64,000 bases of DNA from NCBI RefSeq assembly GCF_003938655.1, contig NZ_RJJT01000029.1, forward strand, positions 1 through 64,000, given 5' to 3'. Positions 12,201-19,531 of the stretch are shown piece after piece. Numbering within the stretch: the first letter of the stretch is position 1; each line of letters opens with the position of its first letter. This DNA is from Rhizobium pisi (GTDB lineage Bacteria; Pseudomonadota; Alphaproteobacteria; Rhizobiales; Rhizobiaceae). Under the pieces are notes generated by a model. That model searched no databases. It saw nothing but the letters and a program-made list of their open reading frames with translations, and was not told the DNA's origin. The position numbers and the translations under genes were made by a program.

Positions 12201-12471
12201 TCTCTCCGTTCCGCTGATCGTGCTTGGCCAGATTCATCAATGCCACGGTCAGCCGAAGCTAGCTCGTAAGTATTACGAGGAAGCCCTTGAGGTTGCGGAG
12301 GAAATTGATGAACCGCAACTGCTCTTTCCGTGCTATGATGGCTTGGCGACACTCAGCCTCGAACATGACGACATGGACGAGGCGGAACGGTATTTTACGC
12401 TGGCACAGGATGTGTGCATCCGCCACAACCTCGATCCAGGTACGCTCGTCGTCTTGCCGTTTCTCGACTGA
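9223..12471 (+). CDS. Zinc-ribbon/class III adenylate cyclase/AAA-type ATPase/TPR protein
   Basis: A 1082-residue signalling protein. Two zinc ribbons come first (Cys3/6/17/20 and Cys28/31/42/45). A class III cyclase domain follows (about 76-240), with metal-binding aspartates in LFADLCGFTTLS (Asp84) and FVGDALLALFG (Asp128). Then comes a large STAND-like ATPase (Walker A GEAGIGKS at about 306-313, Walker B LLLVIEDLHWAD near 440). The C-terminal 400 residues form TPR-like helical repeats. The plan matches the multi-domain cyclases common in rhizobia, but no inducing ligand is known. Nothing in the sequence proves cyclase activity. Start chosen at the ATG directly before the first zinc ribbon. 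The downstream gene is 74 bases away. Confidence 0.88.
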   Translation: MECAGCGFDIQSGFAFCPRCGARQPLSCAACGFACQPDFAFCPRCGAPLSGKVQSALKPNAEPAVTDKSDSDADRRPVTVLFADLCGFTTLSEQIDPEVMRVLQNELFEEMTQAVETYGGFVDKFVGDALLALFGAPVAHEDDPIRALNAALDMIDRATKVGTRWHSRAGVPLRLHIGINSGPVVTGGFGAISTKSYSVTGDTVNTAQRLQSMAGENDILVGPLTYRLTRHAFAFDSLGAQTLRGKSGNVHVHRLTGLLEAPHTARGLEGFGLQAPMIGRDAELSRLLTCLDLACGGAAQLVRLIGEAGIGKSRLVKEFVAIAANTARFQGLAIRQATCSPLGEQSYGTLAAVVRSAYGIGERDDPERTRHLLATGFRALDLTPEDVDGLLPLFLHVLGFGDPDGALRHIEPEQLRRQIFYAVRTVFERRLGQGPLLLVIEDLHWADAASLEVLRFMMDRLERSRLMMLVVYRPTSKTDPLNSNRVNVTVQRLDPLFAADGQKLLAAFFGEAHGKLPVTMRKRILDRAGGNPLFIEEILRGLIDMGTLHHDGQHWHVAAEDTVVDIPVNLQALLLARVDRLPQEIRRLAQEAAVVGPKFDTALLRTVATDPAGIDAALDYLCDANIIEELRGPDAVVSPGYRFSQTLMHDVVYHNLLLQRRMELHRRIGQVLERQYGASPDRLEHLALLGHHFSLTTEKAKGAAYLMAAGDLARKTYANDDAMRLYRQALAAFANEAEVTPEQLALLERLADLCGPAGLRDAALNHYQRALAIQRTRDDPIAAARILRKIGRLHLDAGRRDQAETHCAEAEAMIATIDAPIEHAHLLQERGHLAFRMGDQAAAAEWATLALQRLQTLPIDGTTEAGREAARAMAEALNTKGVALARLGRRRDAVQEVEHSLSVAEKADLQSAACRAYSNLGVLYTIVDPANAIRICRRGLEVATRIGDLGFQARLLANLAVACCTFTDRCAAEGVPAAERAIEIDRALDQRDHLSVPLIVLGQIHQCHGQPKLARKYYEEALEVAEEIDEPQLLFPCYDGLATLSLEHDDMDEAERYFTLAQDVCIRHNLDPGTLVVLPFLD

Positions 12472-12498
12472 CTTGTCCTCGTTGCGGTGATCGCCTGA

Positions 12499-12519
12499 AA
12501 TCGATTTGGCAAATCGATT
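12499..12519. repeat. 21-base perfect palindrome before the peroxiredoxin-like gene
   Basis: Two exact 10-base arms (AATCGATTTG and its complement) flank a single G. It lies 28 bases after the cyclase stop and 27 bases before the next ATG. There is no run of T after it, so it is not a standard terminator. It could be an operator, or part of one of the short dispersed intergenic repeats of rhizobia that contain similar AAATCGATTC text; I cannot decide from one copy. Confidence 0.6.
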
Positions 12520-12545
12520 CAAAAGCATAAAGGGAGGAATGAAAG

Positions 12546-13226
12546 ATGCAGGAGAACCACGTAGGAAGACCATTGCAGCCAGGAGATCGCGCGCCGAACG
12601 TGGTGCTGGATGCGATCACCCGTCAGGGTAAGATCGCTATCGACGATTTTCGCGGCCAGAAGCCGGTGCTCGTCGGGTTGTTCCGCGGACTGCATTGCCC
12701 CTTCTGCCGCCGGCAGATCGCCGCCATGGCCGAACTCACTGACGCATTGCAGGAAAAAGGCATCGACAGCCTGACCGTCGTCAACACGCCGATCGACCGC
12801 GCTCGCCTCTATTTCCGTTACCATCCGCTTCCCAATCTGCTGGCGGCCTCGGATCCCGAACGGGTATCGCACAAAGCCTTCGGCCTGCCGAACCTTCAGT
12901 TCACAGAAGACGAGAATGACTGGCCGCACAAAATCAGCATGAATGCGGTGACGTCTATGCGCATTGACATGCCGGACGAGCTTCCAGCGCCCATGGACCT
13001 GATGGCCGCGGTGGAATATCTCGACAAGGCGGACGGCTATGACTTCACCGAGGACGACAAGCAGATGATCGCCACCGGCCACGGCCAACTCGTCGGCGAA
13101 TTTCTGCTCGATCGGGATGGCGTCGTGCGCTGGTGTTTCACTGAAGTCGAGGACGGTGGCAGCCATATGTTCGGCGGCCCCGCGCCGCGGGAAGTGATGT
13201 CGGCAGCGTCGAATATGGCTGTTTGA
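12546..13226 (+). CDS. Peroxiredoxin-like (AhpC/TSA-type thioredoxin-fold) protein
   Basis: The 226-residue protein has the start of an AhpC/TSA fold (LQPGDRAPNVVLDAITRQG, VLVGLFRGLHCPFCRRQ). The active cysteine pair is Cys51-Pro-Phe-Cys54, which is a CxxC arrangement rather than the single peroxidatic Cys plus distant resolving Cys of classic peroxiredoxins. The C-terminal half (EDENDWPHKISMN, DDKQMIATGHGQLVGEFLLDRDGVVRW) is longer than usual. No signal peptide, so cytosolic. Expected to act in thiol-dependent peroxide reduction or a related redox step. Ribosome-binding site AGGGAGGA lies upstream. A palindrome sits in the short gap after the cyclase gene. Confidence 0.75.
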   Translation: MQENHVGRPLQPGDRAPNVVLDAITRQGKIAIDDFRGQKPVLVGLFRGLHCPFCRRQIAAMAELTDALQEKGIDSLTVVNTPIDRARLYFRYHPLPNLLAASDPERVSHKAFGLPNLQFTEDENDWPHKISMNAVTSMRIDMPDELPAPMDLMAAVEYLDKADGYDFTEDDKQMIATGHGQLVGEFLLDRDGVVRWCFTEVEDGGSHMFGGPAPREVMSAASNMAV

Positions 13227-13301
13227 AGCGAATGAGGCCGCGCTTGAAGGGTCGGACGCTTGGACAAGGCGGGCAACTTCCAGTCCCGCGTGATCGCGCC
13301 C

Positions 13302-13883
13302 TTATTCCGTCCTGAACTTGGCGTGGCAGGTCGTGCAGGTCTGGAGCATGAGGTGGAACGCGTGTTCCGCCGGCATTGCCGATAGCTCCTGCTCGTTGCG
13401 GACGTGGGTGCCGAGCGGCCCGCCGCCCATGGCCTCTCCAGGCTTCATGCGCATGCTGGCGGGCATCGGTCCTGGGTTATTCTGCGCAGCGGCGTCCAGC
13501 GCGACCGCGTAGTCGCGCAGGTCGTTCGCGATGCGGTCGAACCGCTCGCGCTCCTCGCGGATATTCGGCCTGGCCTTCGACTGTGGACTGGCGGCCTCGG
13601 ATGCGAAATGCCCAGAGAGCACGACACCCGACCTGTCGCGGATGGCGTCGGCCGCCGATCTGAACTCGGCAGCCTTGTAGTTCGCCGGATCCTTGAACAT
13701 GTCGGAGATCCTCTTTGCCGCCGCGGCCATGGCCTTCATGTCCGCCTGCCGAAGCGCTACGACATCCTCGGCTGCCGACGACGGGACTGCGGTGATCAGC
13801 ACCGCTTCCACGACGGAGAACAGTCCGAACATCATCGCGAAAATGGTCCGTCTCATAAGGCTGCGTTCCGAATCCGAGATCAT
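13302..13883 (-). CDS. Periplasmic c-type cytochrome (cytochrome c556/c'-like)
   Basis: The 193-residue precursor has a signal peptide (RRTIFAMMFGLFSVVEAVLITAVPSSAAE) and a single haem site CTTCH at residues 183-187, eleven residues from the C-terminus. That C-terminal position and the helical, charged body (MKAMAAAAKRISDMFKD) are as in cytochrome c'/c556 four-helix proteins. The start at 13883 has GGAAG 8 bases upstream; an internal ATG at 13856 would also leave the signal peptide intact. It is divergent from the cytochrome b561-like gene at 14026, which makes it a likely electron-transfer partner. The first 142-base gap between them holds both promoters. Confidence 0.8.
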   Translation of the reverse strand: MISDSERSLMRRTIFAMMFGLFSVVEAVLITAVPSSAAEDVVALRQADMKAMAAAAKRISDMFKDPANYKAAEFRSAADAIRDRSGVVLSGHFASEAASPQSKARPNIREERERFDRIANDLRDYAVALDAAAQNNPGPMPASMRMKPGEAMGGGPLGTHVRNEQELSAMPAEHAFHLMLQTCTTCHAKFRTE

Positions 13884-14025
13884 GCCACTTGCTTCCGATA
13901 TCCGTTCTCATCTGGGCAGCAAAAAGGCGGACGCCCTCCCCGATACGCTGCCATCTCACGAAGGGGCAATCAGGAAGCGTTAACCGTCGCCGGCTAATCT
14001 GAGCCCCATCGCTGGGAGAGGATCG

Positions 14026-14529
14026 ATGAAAGGTGGCTATTCGCTGGCCCAGATAGGGCTTCACTGGCTGATCGCCCTCATGGTGCCGGTCCAGTATCTG
14101 ACGGGCGGCAGTATCGAGAGAACCCACCACGCCGTCCACATGGGCATGACCCCATCGTACTGGGACGTCGTCCAGCACCACCTTCACAACTACGCGGGAA
14201 TAGCGATCGGAGTGGCGATGGGCGTGCGGCTGGTTGTTCGTATCCTTCAGCCGCCTGAAACGGGTGAGCCCACCTCATGGACCGGTCGGGCCGCCGCGGC
14301 TCTTCACCATGCCTTCTACGCCGCGATCATCGGGCAGGCCTGCATGGGATTCGTCGCGAGCTACTTCTGGTTCGGAATTGCCCCATACCACGTCATCGGG
14401 TCGAGGATCATACTGGGAATGGTCGCGCTGCATCTCGCCGCTGCAGCATGGCACACGCTGGCCGTTCGCGACGAGACTGTTGACCGGATGGTGTTTCCCC
14501 GCCGGAACCAGTCAACCGGAGAACTGTGA
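14026..14529 (+). CDS. Cytochrome b561-type di-haem membrane protein
   Basis: The 167-residue protein has four hydrophobic segments and well-placed histidines: LHWLIALM near residue 12, HHLHNYAGIAIG near 51, HHAFYAAIIGQA near 92 and LHLAAAAWH near 138. This is the layout of bacterial cytochrome b561 (CybB), which passes electrons between the quinone pool and periplasmic partners or superoxide. Ribosome-binding site GGGAGAGG precedes the ATG. The last few codons overlap the end of the convergent YqaA-like gene. Together with the divergent c-type cytochrome it forms a small redox unit next to the copper genes. Confidence 0.85.
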   Translation: MKGGYSLAQIGLHWLIALMVPVQYLTGGSIERTHHAVHMGMTPSYWDVVQHHLHNYAGIAIGVAMGVRLVVRILQPPETGEPTSWTGRAAAALHHAFYAAIIGQACMGFVASYFWFGIAPYHVIGSRIILGMVALHLAAAAWHTLAVRDETVDRMVFPRRNQSTGEL

Positions 14530-14953
14530 AGTGGCCAGCGCCAGAACGACGTAGCGTCCTGTCTTGGCGACGAACACGAGGATCGTGAACGGAAGCAGCG
14601 GCTCCCTCAGCACGCCGGCGACAACGGGTCAGGGCGTCGCCGAAGACTGGCATCCAGGACAGGAGCAGCGTCCGCTTGCCGTATTTCCGATACCACCGGG
14701 ACGTACGTTCGAGTGCCGTCTCTTTGACCGGGAACCACCGCCGGTCCCGAACTCTTTCGACGCCGCGGCCGAGAAACCAGTTGACGACGCTTCCAAGCGT
14801 GTTTCCGACGCTCGCGACGGCGAGCAGGATCGGAACTGAGAACTTGCCCGTGAGAAGAAGACCGACCAGCACGGGCTCCGACTGCATCGGCAACATCGTC
14901 GCCGCACCGAGAGCGGCGGCGAAAAGGCCGAAGTATGATGCGAAATCGATCAT
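14512..14953 (-). pseudogene. YqaA/DedA-family (SNARE-associated) membrane protein, frameshifted
   Basis: From the ATG at 14953 the frame reads MIDFASYFGLFAAALGAATMLP and continues through GNTLGSVVNWFLGRG, SRWYRKYGKRTLLLSWMPVFGDALT, clear YqaA family text. After GDALT, the expected VVAGVLREPLLPFTILVFVAKTGRYV segment is present but one frame off: an extra C at about 14626-14629 causes a +1 shift. The true C-terminus ends at 14512. The unshifted frame runs on into nonsense. Members are small inner-membrane proteins with a suggested role in lipid or membrane homeostasis. The gene overlaps the 3' end of the cytochrome b561-like gene by about 18 bases. Confidence 0.75.
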
Positions 14954-15104
14954 GGCTAGAAAAGAACGGCTCCTGTTGACCTTACCACCGTGGGAAGCTC
15001 TAGCCTGTGCACACCGTGATGTTCGCGCCACATAAAGGACTCGAACATCAACGAGACATAGGTCCTAATTGAAATCGCGCTGCTTTGCATGTAGCTCGTT
15101 GGGA

Positions 15105-15512
15105 ATGGGCAAGATGTACCGAATCACAGTGAGCAGACTGCTTGTGATGATGCGGCTGGTGATCATCGTATCACTGGCGGGGTACTCGATGTCGAGCGCC
15201 AACGCGGCGATGCACGGCTCCTCGTTTCCCGATCTGAAAGCCATCGTCTCGGACGTAATGCCTTCCCATGAAGGCCACGACATGACGGAGGCCGCCCATC
15301 ACGGCCACTCGTACGGCGACGTGTCCGATGATGGCTATGGCCCATCGAAGCTCGTCAAGCAGGAATGCTGCAAGGACTTCTGCGGCGGCTTTGGCATCAT
15401 CTGTGCAGGCCCCGACGTCGGCGGACCCGTCGTGACCTCGATCCGGCAGTTCGCCGACGACCGTACGACACTTGGCGAACTGCCGACCCTCGACCGTCCC
15501 CCGAATATCTGA
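15105..15512 (+). CDS. Small secreted His/Cys-containing protein of the copper cluster
   Basis: No family recognised. The 135-residue product starts with a hydrophobic export segment (RLLVMMRLVIIVSLAGYSMSSANA). The mature part has a histidine- and methionine-rich stretch (SHEGHDMTEAAHHGHS) and then a cysteine-rich core (KQECCKDFCGGFGIICAG), groups that could bind copper. It lies directly upstream of a lipoprotein-TolC-multicopper oxidase run in the same direction, so a role in periplasmic copper handling is a reasonable guess. The start could also be the next ATG at 15114. Confidence that it is a real gene is moderate. Confidence 0.6.
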   Translation: MGKMYRITVSRLLVMMRLVIIVSLAGYSMSSANAAMHGSSFPDLKAIVSDVMPSHEGHDMTEAAHHGHSYGDVSDDGYGPSKLVKQECCKDFCGGFGIICAGPDVGGPVVTSIRQFADDRTTLGELPTLDRPPNI

Positions 15513-15601
15513 ATAGAGACGCGCCCGCTTGATCGGGTCCAGCCGGACGCCTGCCTTTTAGGCGAGCGCCCGTAGGCTATCTCTTATTCGGAAATTTCAT
15601 A

Positions 15602-15829
15602 ATGAAACCCTCGCTTTTCGTGGTGGGGCTGCCGCTTGTTATCGGCGGCTGCGCATCCACACTTCCTCCCGACGTGGTGGCGTCCTCCACTGCAGTCGAA
15701 CAGCCGTCCGCGCGCCCGATCGCATACCGGTCGCCGATCTCGGGCTTTGTCGCCAGGCAGCCCGTCGATCCCAAACCGTGGCGTAGACAGAACGACCTGC
15801 AGTCTCCCGCGAAAGGAGACGCCTCATGA
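15602..15829 (+). CDS. Small predicted lipoprotein
   Basis: A 75-residue protein with a lipobox, VIGGC, at residues 13-17 after a short hydrophobic segment, so the mature protein would start at Cys17 and be membrane-anchored. The remainder is proline- and serine-rich with no recognised domain. Its stop overlaps the ATG of the TolC-like gene by four bases (ATGA), which points to translational coupling. It is probably an accessory to the efflux channel. Confidence 0.65.
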   Translation: MKPSLFVVGLPLVIGGCASTLPPDVVASSTAVEQPSARPIAYRSPISGFVARQPVDPKPWRRQNDLQSPAKGDAS

Positions 15830-17289
15830 TCGGCCCTAGAAAACTGATGTCCGTGCTGGCGTTCCCGGTGGTACTGAGCGGCTGTGTCACGGGCGCCGAA
15901 TATTCCAGCAAGCAAGCAGGCTTCGCTTCCGTTGCCGACAAGACCGCGATCGCGAGTGCGAAGCAAACGGTCTGGATCCAGAACCAGAACCAGGCCCGCT
16001 CTGCCGCCGCTGAGGTCAAAAACCTGCTCGCGCGACGGAAAGTCCTCGATGTCGAGACGGCCGTCCAGATCGCTCTGCTCAACAACAGGGGTCTCCAGGC
16101 CGCATACGCCGATCTTGGCGACAGCGCCGCCGACGCCTGGCAGTCGACGATGTTCATCAACCCGACCGCCTCGATCGGCGCGACGGGCATGGGCACGCCG
16201 GAACTGGAGGCATTCAAGACCATCGAGGGGATGATCACCACGAACATCCTGGCGCTCGCGACGAAGAACCGGGACATCGCGATCGCCGACACCCGCTTCC
16301 GGCAGGCGCAGTTGACTGCGGCGGTAAAGACACTCCAGGTCGCCGCCGACACGCGGCGAGCGTGGATCGGCGCGGTGGCGGCCTGGGAGAACGTCGGGCA
16401 GCTCCAGCGCGCTCAGGCAACAGCGGACGCCGCTTCCGAGCTCGCGGAGAAGCTGGGCGAGACCGGCGCGATGACCAAGGGCGCCCAGGCCCGTGAACAT
16501 GTATTCGTCGCCGAACTTGCCGGAGAGACCGCGAAGGCCCGCCTGGCGGCACGCCTGACCAAGGAGGAGCTGACGCGGCTTATGGGTCTCTGGGGCTCCG
16601 ACCTGGACTACCAGGTTCCCAAGAGCCTGCCGCCGCTGCCTGGATCCGTCGCCAGACGCGACACTATCGAGGCCGAGGCACTCCGAAACCGGATAGACCT
16701 CCAGGTGGCGAAGCTCGAACTCGAGGCCACTGCCAGGTCGTATGGTCTGACCGAAGCGACCCGCTATGTCACCGACCTCGCGATCCTGACCGGCTTCGAA
16801 GCCGAACGAGAAATCGAGGACGACGAGAAGAAGACGAGGACGACGGCCCAGGTCGAGCTGGAATTCGCGATCCCGATCTTCGACACCGGCAAGGCCCGGA
16901 TGCGCAAGGCCGAGGTGGCCTACATGCGTGCGGCGAACCAGCTCGCAGAGAAGGCCGTCAACGTCCGGTCGGAGGCGAGATCCGCGTACGAGGCCTACCG
17001 CTCGAACTACGACATCGCCCGGCACTACCGCAACAGCGTGGTGCCGCTCCGCACCAAGGTCGAGGAGGAATCCCTGCTGACCTATAACGGCATGATCTCG
17101 AACACGTTCGAGCTGCTGACCGACACCCGCGACAAGATCAACTCCATCCTGCTCTCCGTCAACGCGAAGCGAGACTTCTGGCTGGCCGAAGCCAATCTCG
17201 CTCCTACCATCTACGGCGGCGCGACGAACGCATCGGCGGAGACCGAGGTCGCCGCTGCTTCCGAGAGCGGCGGTGGCGGCGGCCATTGA
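15826..17289 (+). CDS. TolC-family outer-membrane efflux lipoprotein (CusC-like)
   Basis: This 487-residue protein has a lipobox (VVLSGC, Cys near residue 20) and then the long helical outer-membrane-efflux fold, with alanine-rich coiled-coil repeats (VQIALLNNRGLQAAYADLG near 78-96; ATRYVTDLAILTGFEAERE near 310). The end is rich in Ala, Glu, Ser and Gly. TolC-type channels need an inner-membrane pump and a periplasmic adaptor; no RND pump or adaptor gene is present in this window. It sits between the small lipoprotein and the multicopper oxidase and so probably serves metal export. Codon use here is more GC-ending than in the neighbouring core genes. Confidence 0.85.
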   Translation: MIGPRKLMSVLAFPVVLSGCVTGAEYSSKQAGFASVADKTAIASAKQTVWIQNQNQARSAAAEVKNLLARRKVLDVETAVQIALLNNRGLQAAYADLGDSAADAWQSTMFINPTASIGATGMGTPELEAFKTIEGMITTNILALATKNRDIAIADTRFRQAQLTAAVKTLQVAADTRRAWIGAVAAWENVGQLQRAQATADAASELAEKLGETGAMTKGAQAREHVFVAELAGETAKARLAARLTKEELTRLMGLWGSDLDYQVPKSLPPLPGSVARRDTIEAEALRNRIDLQVAKLELEATARSYGLTEATRYVTDLAILTGFEAEREIEDDEKKTRTTAQVELEFAIPIFDTGKARMRKAEVAYMRAANQLAEKAVNVRSEARSAYEAYRSNYDIARHYRNSVVPLRTKVEEESLLTYNGMISNTFELLTDTRDKINSILLSVNAKRDFWLAEANLAPTIYGGATNASAETEVAAASESGGGGGH

Positions 17290-17303
17290 AAAAGGAAACC
17301 ACC

Positions 17304-18650
17304 ATGTTCAACAGACGACAACTGTTCGGTGCCAGCGCGGCCCTGCTGGCAGCGGGAGCCTGGACGAAGACGTCGGCGATGGGCCTGCCTGACGCCCCGA
17401 CAATGGAATCGGCGGACATGCAGTCGCCGCTTCACCCGACCTCGGGTCCGGACTACCAGCCGGTCGTGACCCTCAACGGCTGGACCCTACCCCACAGAAT
17501 GAACAATGGCGTCAAGGAGTTCCACCTCGTCGCCGAACCGGTCGAGCGCGAGATGGCCGACGGCATGACCGCCTACCTCTGGGGCTACAACGGCCAGTCG
17601 CCGGGCCCGACGATCGAGGCGGTCGAAGGCGATCGCGTCCGAATCTTCGTCACCAACAAGCTGCCGGAGCACACGACGATCCACTGGCACGGCATGATCC
17701 TGCCGTCCGGCATGGACGGTGTCGGCGGGCTGACGCAGCCGCACATCCCTGTCGGCAAAACCTTCGTCTACGAGTTCGACCTCGTGAAGTCGGGAACCTT
17801 CATGTACCACCCGCATTCCGACGAGATGGTGCAGATGGCCATGGGCATGATGGGTTTCTTCGTCGTCCATCCGAAGGATCCGAAGTTTATGCGCGTCAAC
17901 CGCGACTTCGTCTTCCTCCTCAACGCCTACGACATCGATCCCGGCTCCTACGTGCCGCGGATCATGGAGATGACCGACTTCAACATGTGGTGCTGGAACA
18001 GCCGGGTGTTTCCGGACATCAGCCCCCTCGTCGTTTCCAAGAACGACCGGGTGCGGGTCCGCGTCGGCAACCTGACGATGACGAACCATCCGATCCACAT
18101 GCATGGCTACGACTTCGAGGTAACATGCACCGACGGCGGGTGGATACGTCCAGAGGCGCGATGGCCGGAGGTATCCATCGACATTCCCGTCGGGGCGATG
18201 CGCGCCTACGAGTTCGACGCGAAGTATCTCGGCGATTGGGCGATCCACTGCCACAAGTCGCACCACACGATGAACGCCATGGGTCACGACATCCCAACCT
18301 TCATCGGGGCGGACAAGTCGAAAGTTACCGAAAAAATCCGGAAGCTTCAACCTGATTACATGCCGATGGGAACCAAAGGCATGGCCGATATGGGCGAAAT
18401 GGAAATGCCCATTCCCGAGAACACCGTCCCCATGATGACCGGCTGGGGTCCGCACGGCCCCATCGAGATGGGCGGCATGTTCTCGGTCGTGAAAGTCCGC
18501 GAGGGTATCTCGGCGGACGACTACTCCGATCCGGGCTGGTACGAAAACCCGCCCGGAACCCAGGCCTGGGAGTGGACCGGCGAACTGCCGGACGCGACCA
18601 AGGCCAAGGACGCGAAAACCCAAATCACGCCAAAGCCGGCAATCGGCTGA
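17304..18650 (+). CDS. Periplasmic multicopper oxidase (copper-detoxifying type)
   Basis: A Tat signal is present (NRRQLFGASAALLAAGAW). All four copper-binding motifs are seen: TIHWHGMI, FMYHPHSDEM, NHPIHMHGYDF and HCHKSHHTMNAMGH; the last holds the type 1 copper Cys with His at +5 and Met at +10. The length, 448 residues, is that of a three-domain laccase-like oxidase. Such enzymes oxidise Cu(I) to less toxic Cu(II) in the periplasm. The ATG at 17304 is preferred over 17286 because AAGGAAA lies just upstream of it. Methionine-rich segments near the C-terminus (MGTKGMADMGEMEMP) may hold additional Cu(I). Confidence 0.9.
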   Translation: MFNRRQLFGASAALLAAGAWTKTSAMGLPDAPTMESADMQSPLHPTSGPDYQPVVTLNGWTLPHRMNNGVKEFHLVAEPVEREMADGMTAYLWGYNGQSPGPTIEAVEGDRVRIFVTNKLPEHTTIHWHGMILPSGMDGVGGLTQPHIPVGKTFVYEFDLVKSGTFMYHPHSDEMVQMAMGMMGFFVVHPKDPKFMRVNRDFVFLLNAYDIDPGSYVPRIMEMTDFNMWCWNSRVFPDISPLVVSKNDRVRVRVGNLTMTNHPIHMHGYDFEVTCTDGGWIRPEARWPEVSIDIPVGAMRAYEFDAKYLGDWAIHCHKSHHTMNAMGHDIPTFIGADKSKVTEKIRKLQPDYMPMGTKGMADMGEMEMPIPENTVPMMTGWGPHGPIEMGGMFSVVKVREGISADDYSDPGWYENPPGTQAWEWTGELPDATKAKDAKTQITPKPAIG

Positions 18651-18685
18651 GATTCAATCTCCCACACCCAAAAAAGGATCTACGC

Positions 18686-19165
18686 ATGAAGAATTTTGTA
18701 CTGGCACTGGCTCTCGCAGCCCTCGCGATCCCCGCGTTCGCCTCCGGCAACCACGCCGGCGGCCATGGTGAGAAGATGGCCGTCGGAGAACCCGGCGACA
18801 AGGCCAAGGCGACGCAGACCATCCGCGTCACGATGAAGGAAACCGAAGACGGGAAGATGTTGTTCACCCCTGCCGTCTTCAACGTCCGCAAGGGACAGAC
18901 GGTCAAGATCGCGATCAAGAACGCCGGAACCGTCGACCACGAGTTCGTGCTCGATCAGGAAGACAAGATCATGGAGCACAAGAAGGTCATGGAGAAGTTC
19001 CCGGAAATGGAACACGCCGATGCCAATTCGATCCGCCTTCCGGCCGGCCAGTCCGGCGAGATCGTCTGGAAGTTCACCACCGACGGCGAGTTCAAGTTCG
19101 CCTGCCTGATCCCCGGCCACTATGAGGCCGGCATGCACGGCGATGTCAGCGTCGCCGGAAAGTAA
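18686..19165 (+). CDS. Cupredoxin (plastocyanin/azurin-like) periplasmic copper protein
   Basis: The 159-residue precursor has a signal peptide (MKNFVLALALAALAIPAFASG). The type 1 copper ligands are visible: His in TVDHEFVL, Cys in FKFACLIPG, His five residues later (GHYEAG) and Met in GMHGD. This is the standard His-Cys-His-Met set. It is likely to carry copper or electrons to or from the multicopper oxidase encoded 36 bases upstream. A short ATG-proximal sequence AAAAAGGATC serves as ribosome-binding site. A methionine/histidine-rich N-terminal segment follows the signal peptide. Confidence 0.88.
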   Translation: MKNFVLALALAALAIPAFASGNHAGGHGEKMAVGEPGDKAKATQTIRVTMKETEDGKMLFTPAVFNVRKGQTVKIAIKNAGTVDHEFVLDQEDKIMEHKKVMEKFPEMEHADANSIRLPAGQSGEIVWKFTTDGEFKFACLIPGHYEAGMHGDVSVAGK

Positions 19166-19187
19166 TCGAAACTAAGGAGACACAGAG

Positions 19188-19475
19188 ATGAAATCCGCAA
19201 TGATCAAAATCGGCGTAGCCGCCCTGCTCTCGGCCAGCGCTGCGTTCGGCGCATTCGCTGAGGAATTCACCAAGGGCGTCGTCAACAAGGTCGATGCCAA
19301 GGCGAAGAAGGTCACCATCAAGCACGAGGATCTGAAGAACCTCGACATGCCTGCAATGACGATGGTCTTCCGGGTCGAGGACCCGGCTCTGCTTGAAAAG
19401 CTGAAGGAAGGCTCGAACATCGAGTTCGTTGCCGAACGCGTGAATGGCAAGCTGACCGTCACCGAGGTAAAATAG
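19188..19475 (+). CDS. CusF-like periplasmic copper-binding protein
   Basis: This 95-residue secreted protein (signal peptide to FGAFAEE) matches the CusF/CopE domain: GVVNKVDAKAKKVTIKHEDLKNLDMPAMTMVFRVED. The copper-binding His (in KHED) and the two Met of MPAMTM are conserved; the Trp of the E. coli protein is not obvious. CusF-type proteins carry Cu(I) or Ag(I) to an efflux channel. AAGGAGA precedes the ATG with good spacing. It lies 22 bases after the cupredoxin gene. Confidence 0.88.
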   Translation: MKSAMIKIGVAALLSASAAFGAFAEEFTKGVVNKVDAKAKKVTIKHEDLKNLDMPAMTMVFRVEDPALLEKLKEGSNIEFVAERVNGKLTVTEVK

Positions 19476-19531
19476 CTACCTCCTGCCGCCCGGATCGAGG
19501 CCGGGCGGCAGGACGTCGAGGAGTGGAGACG

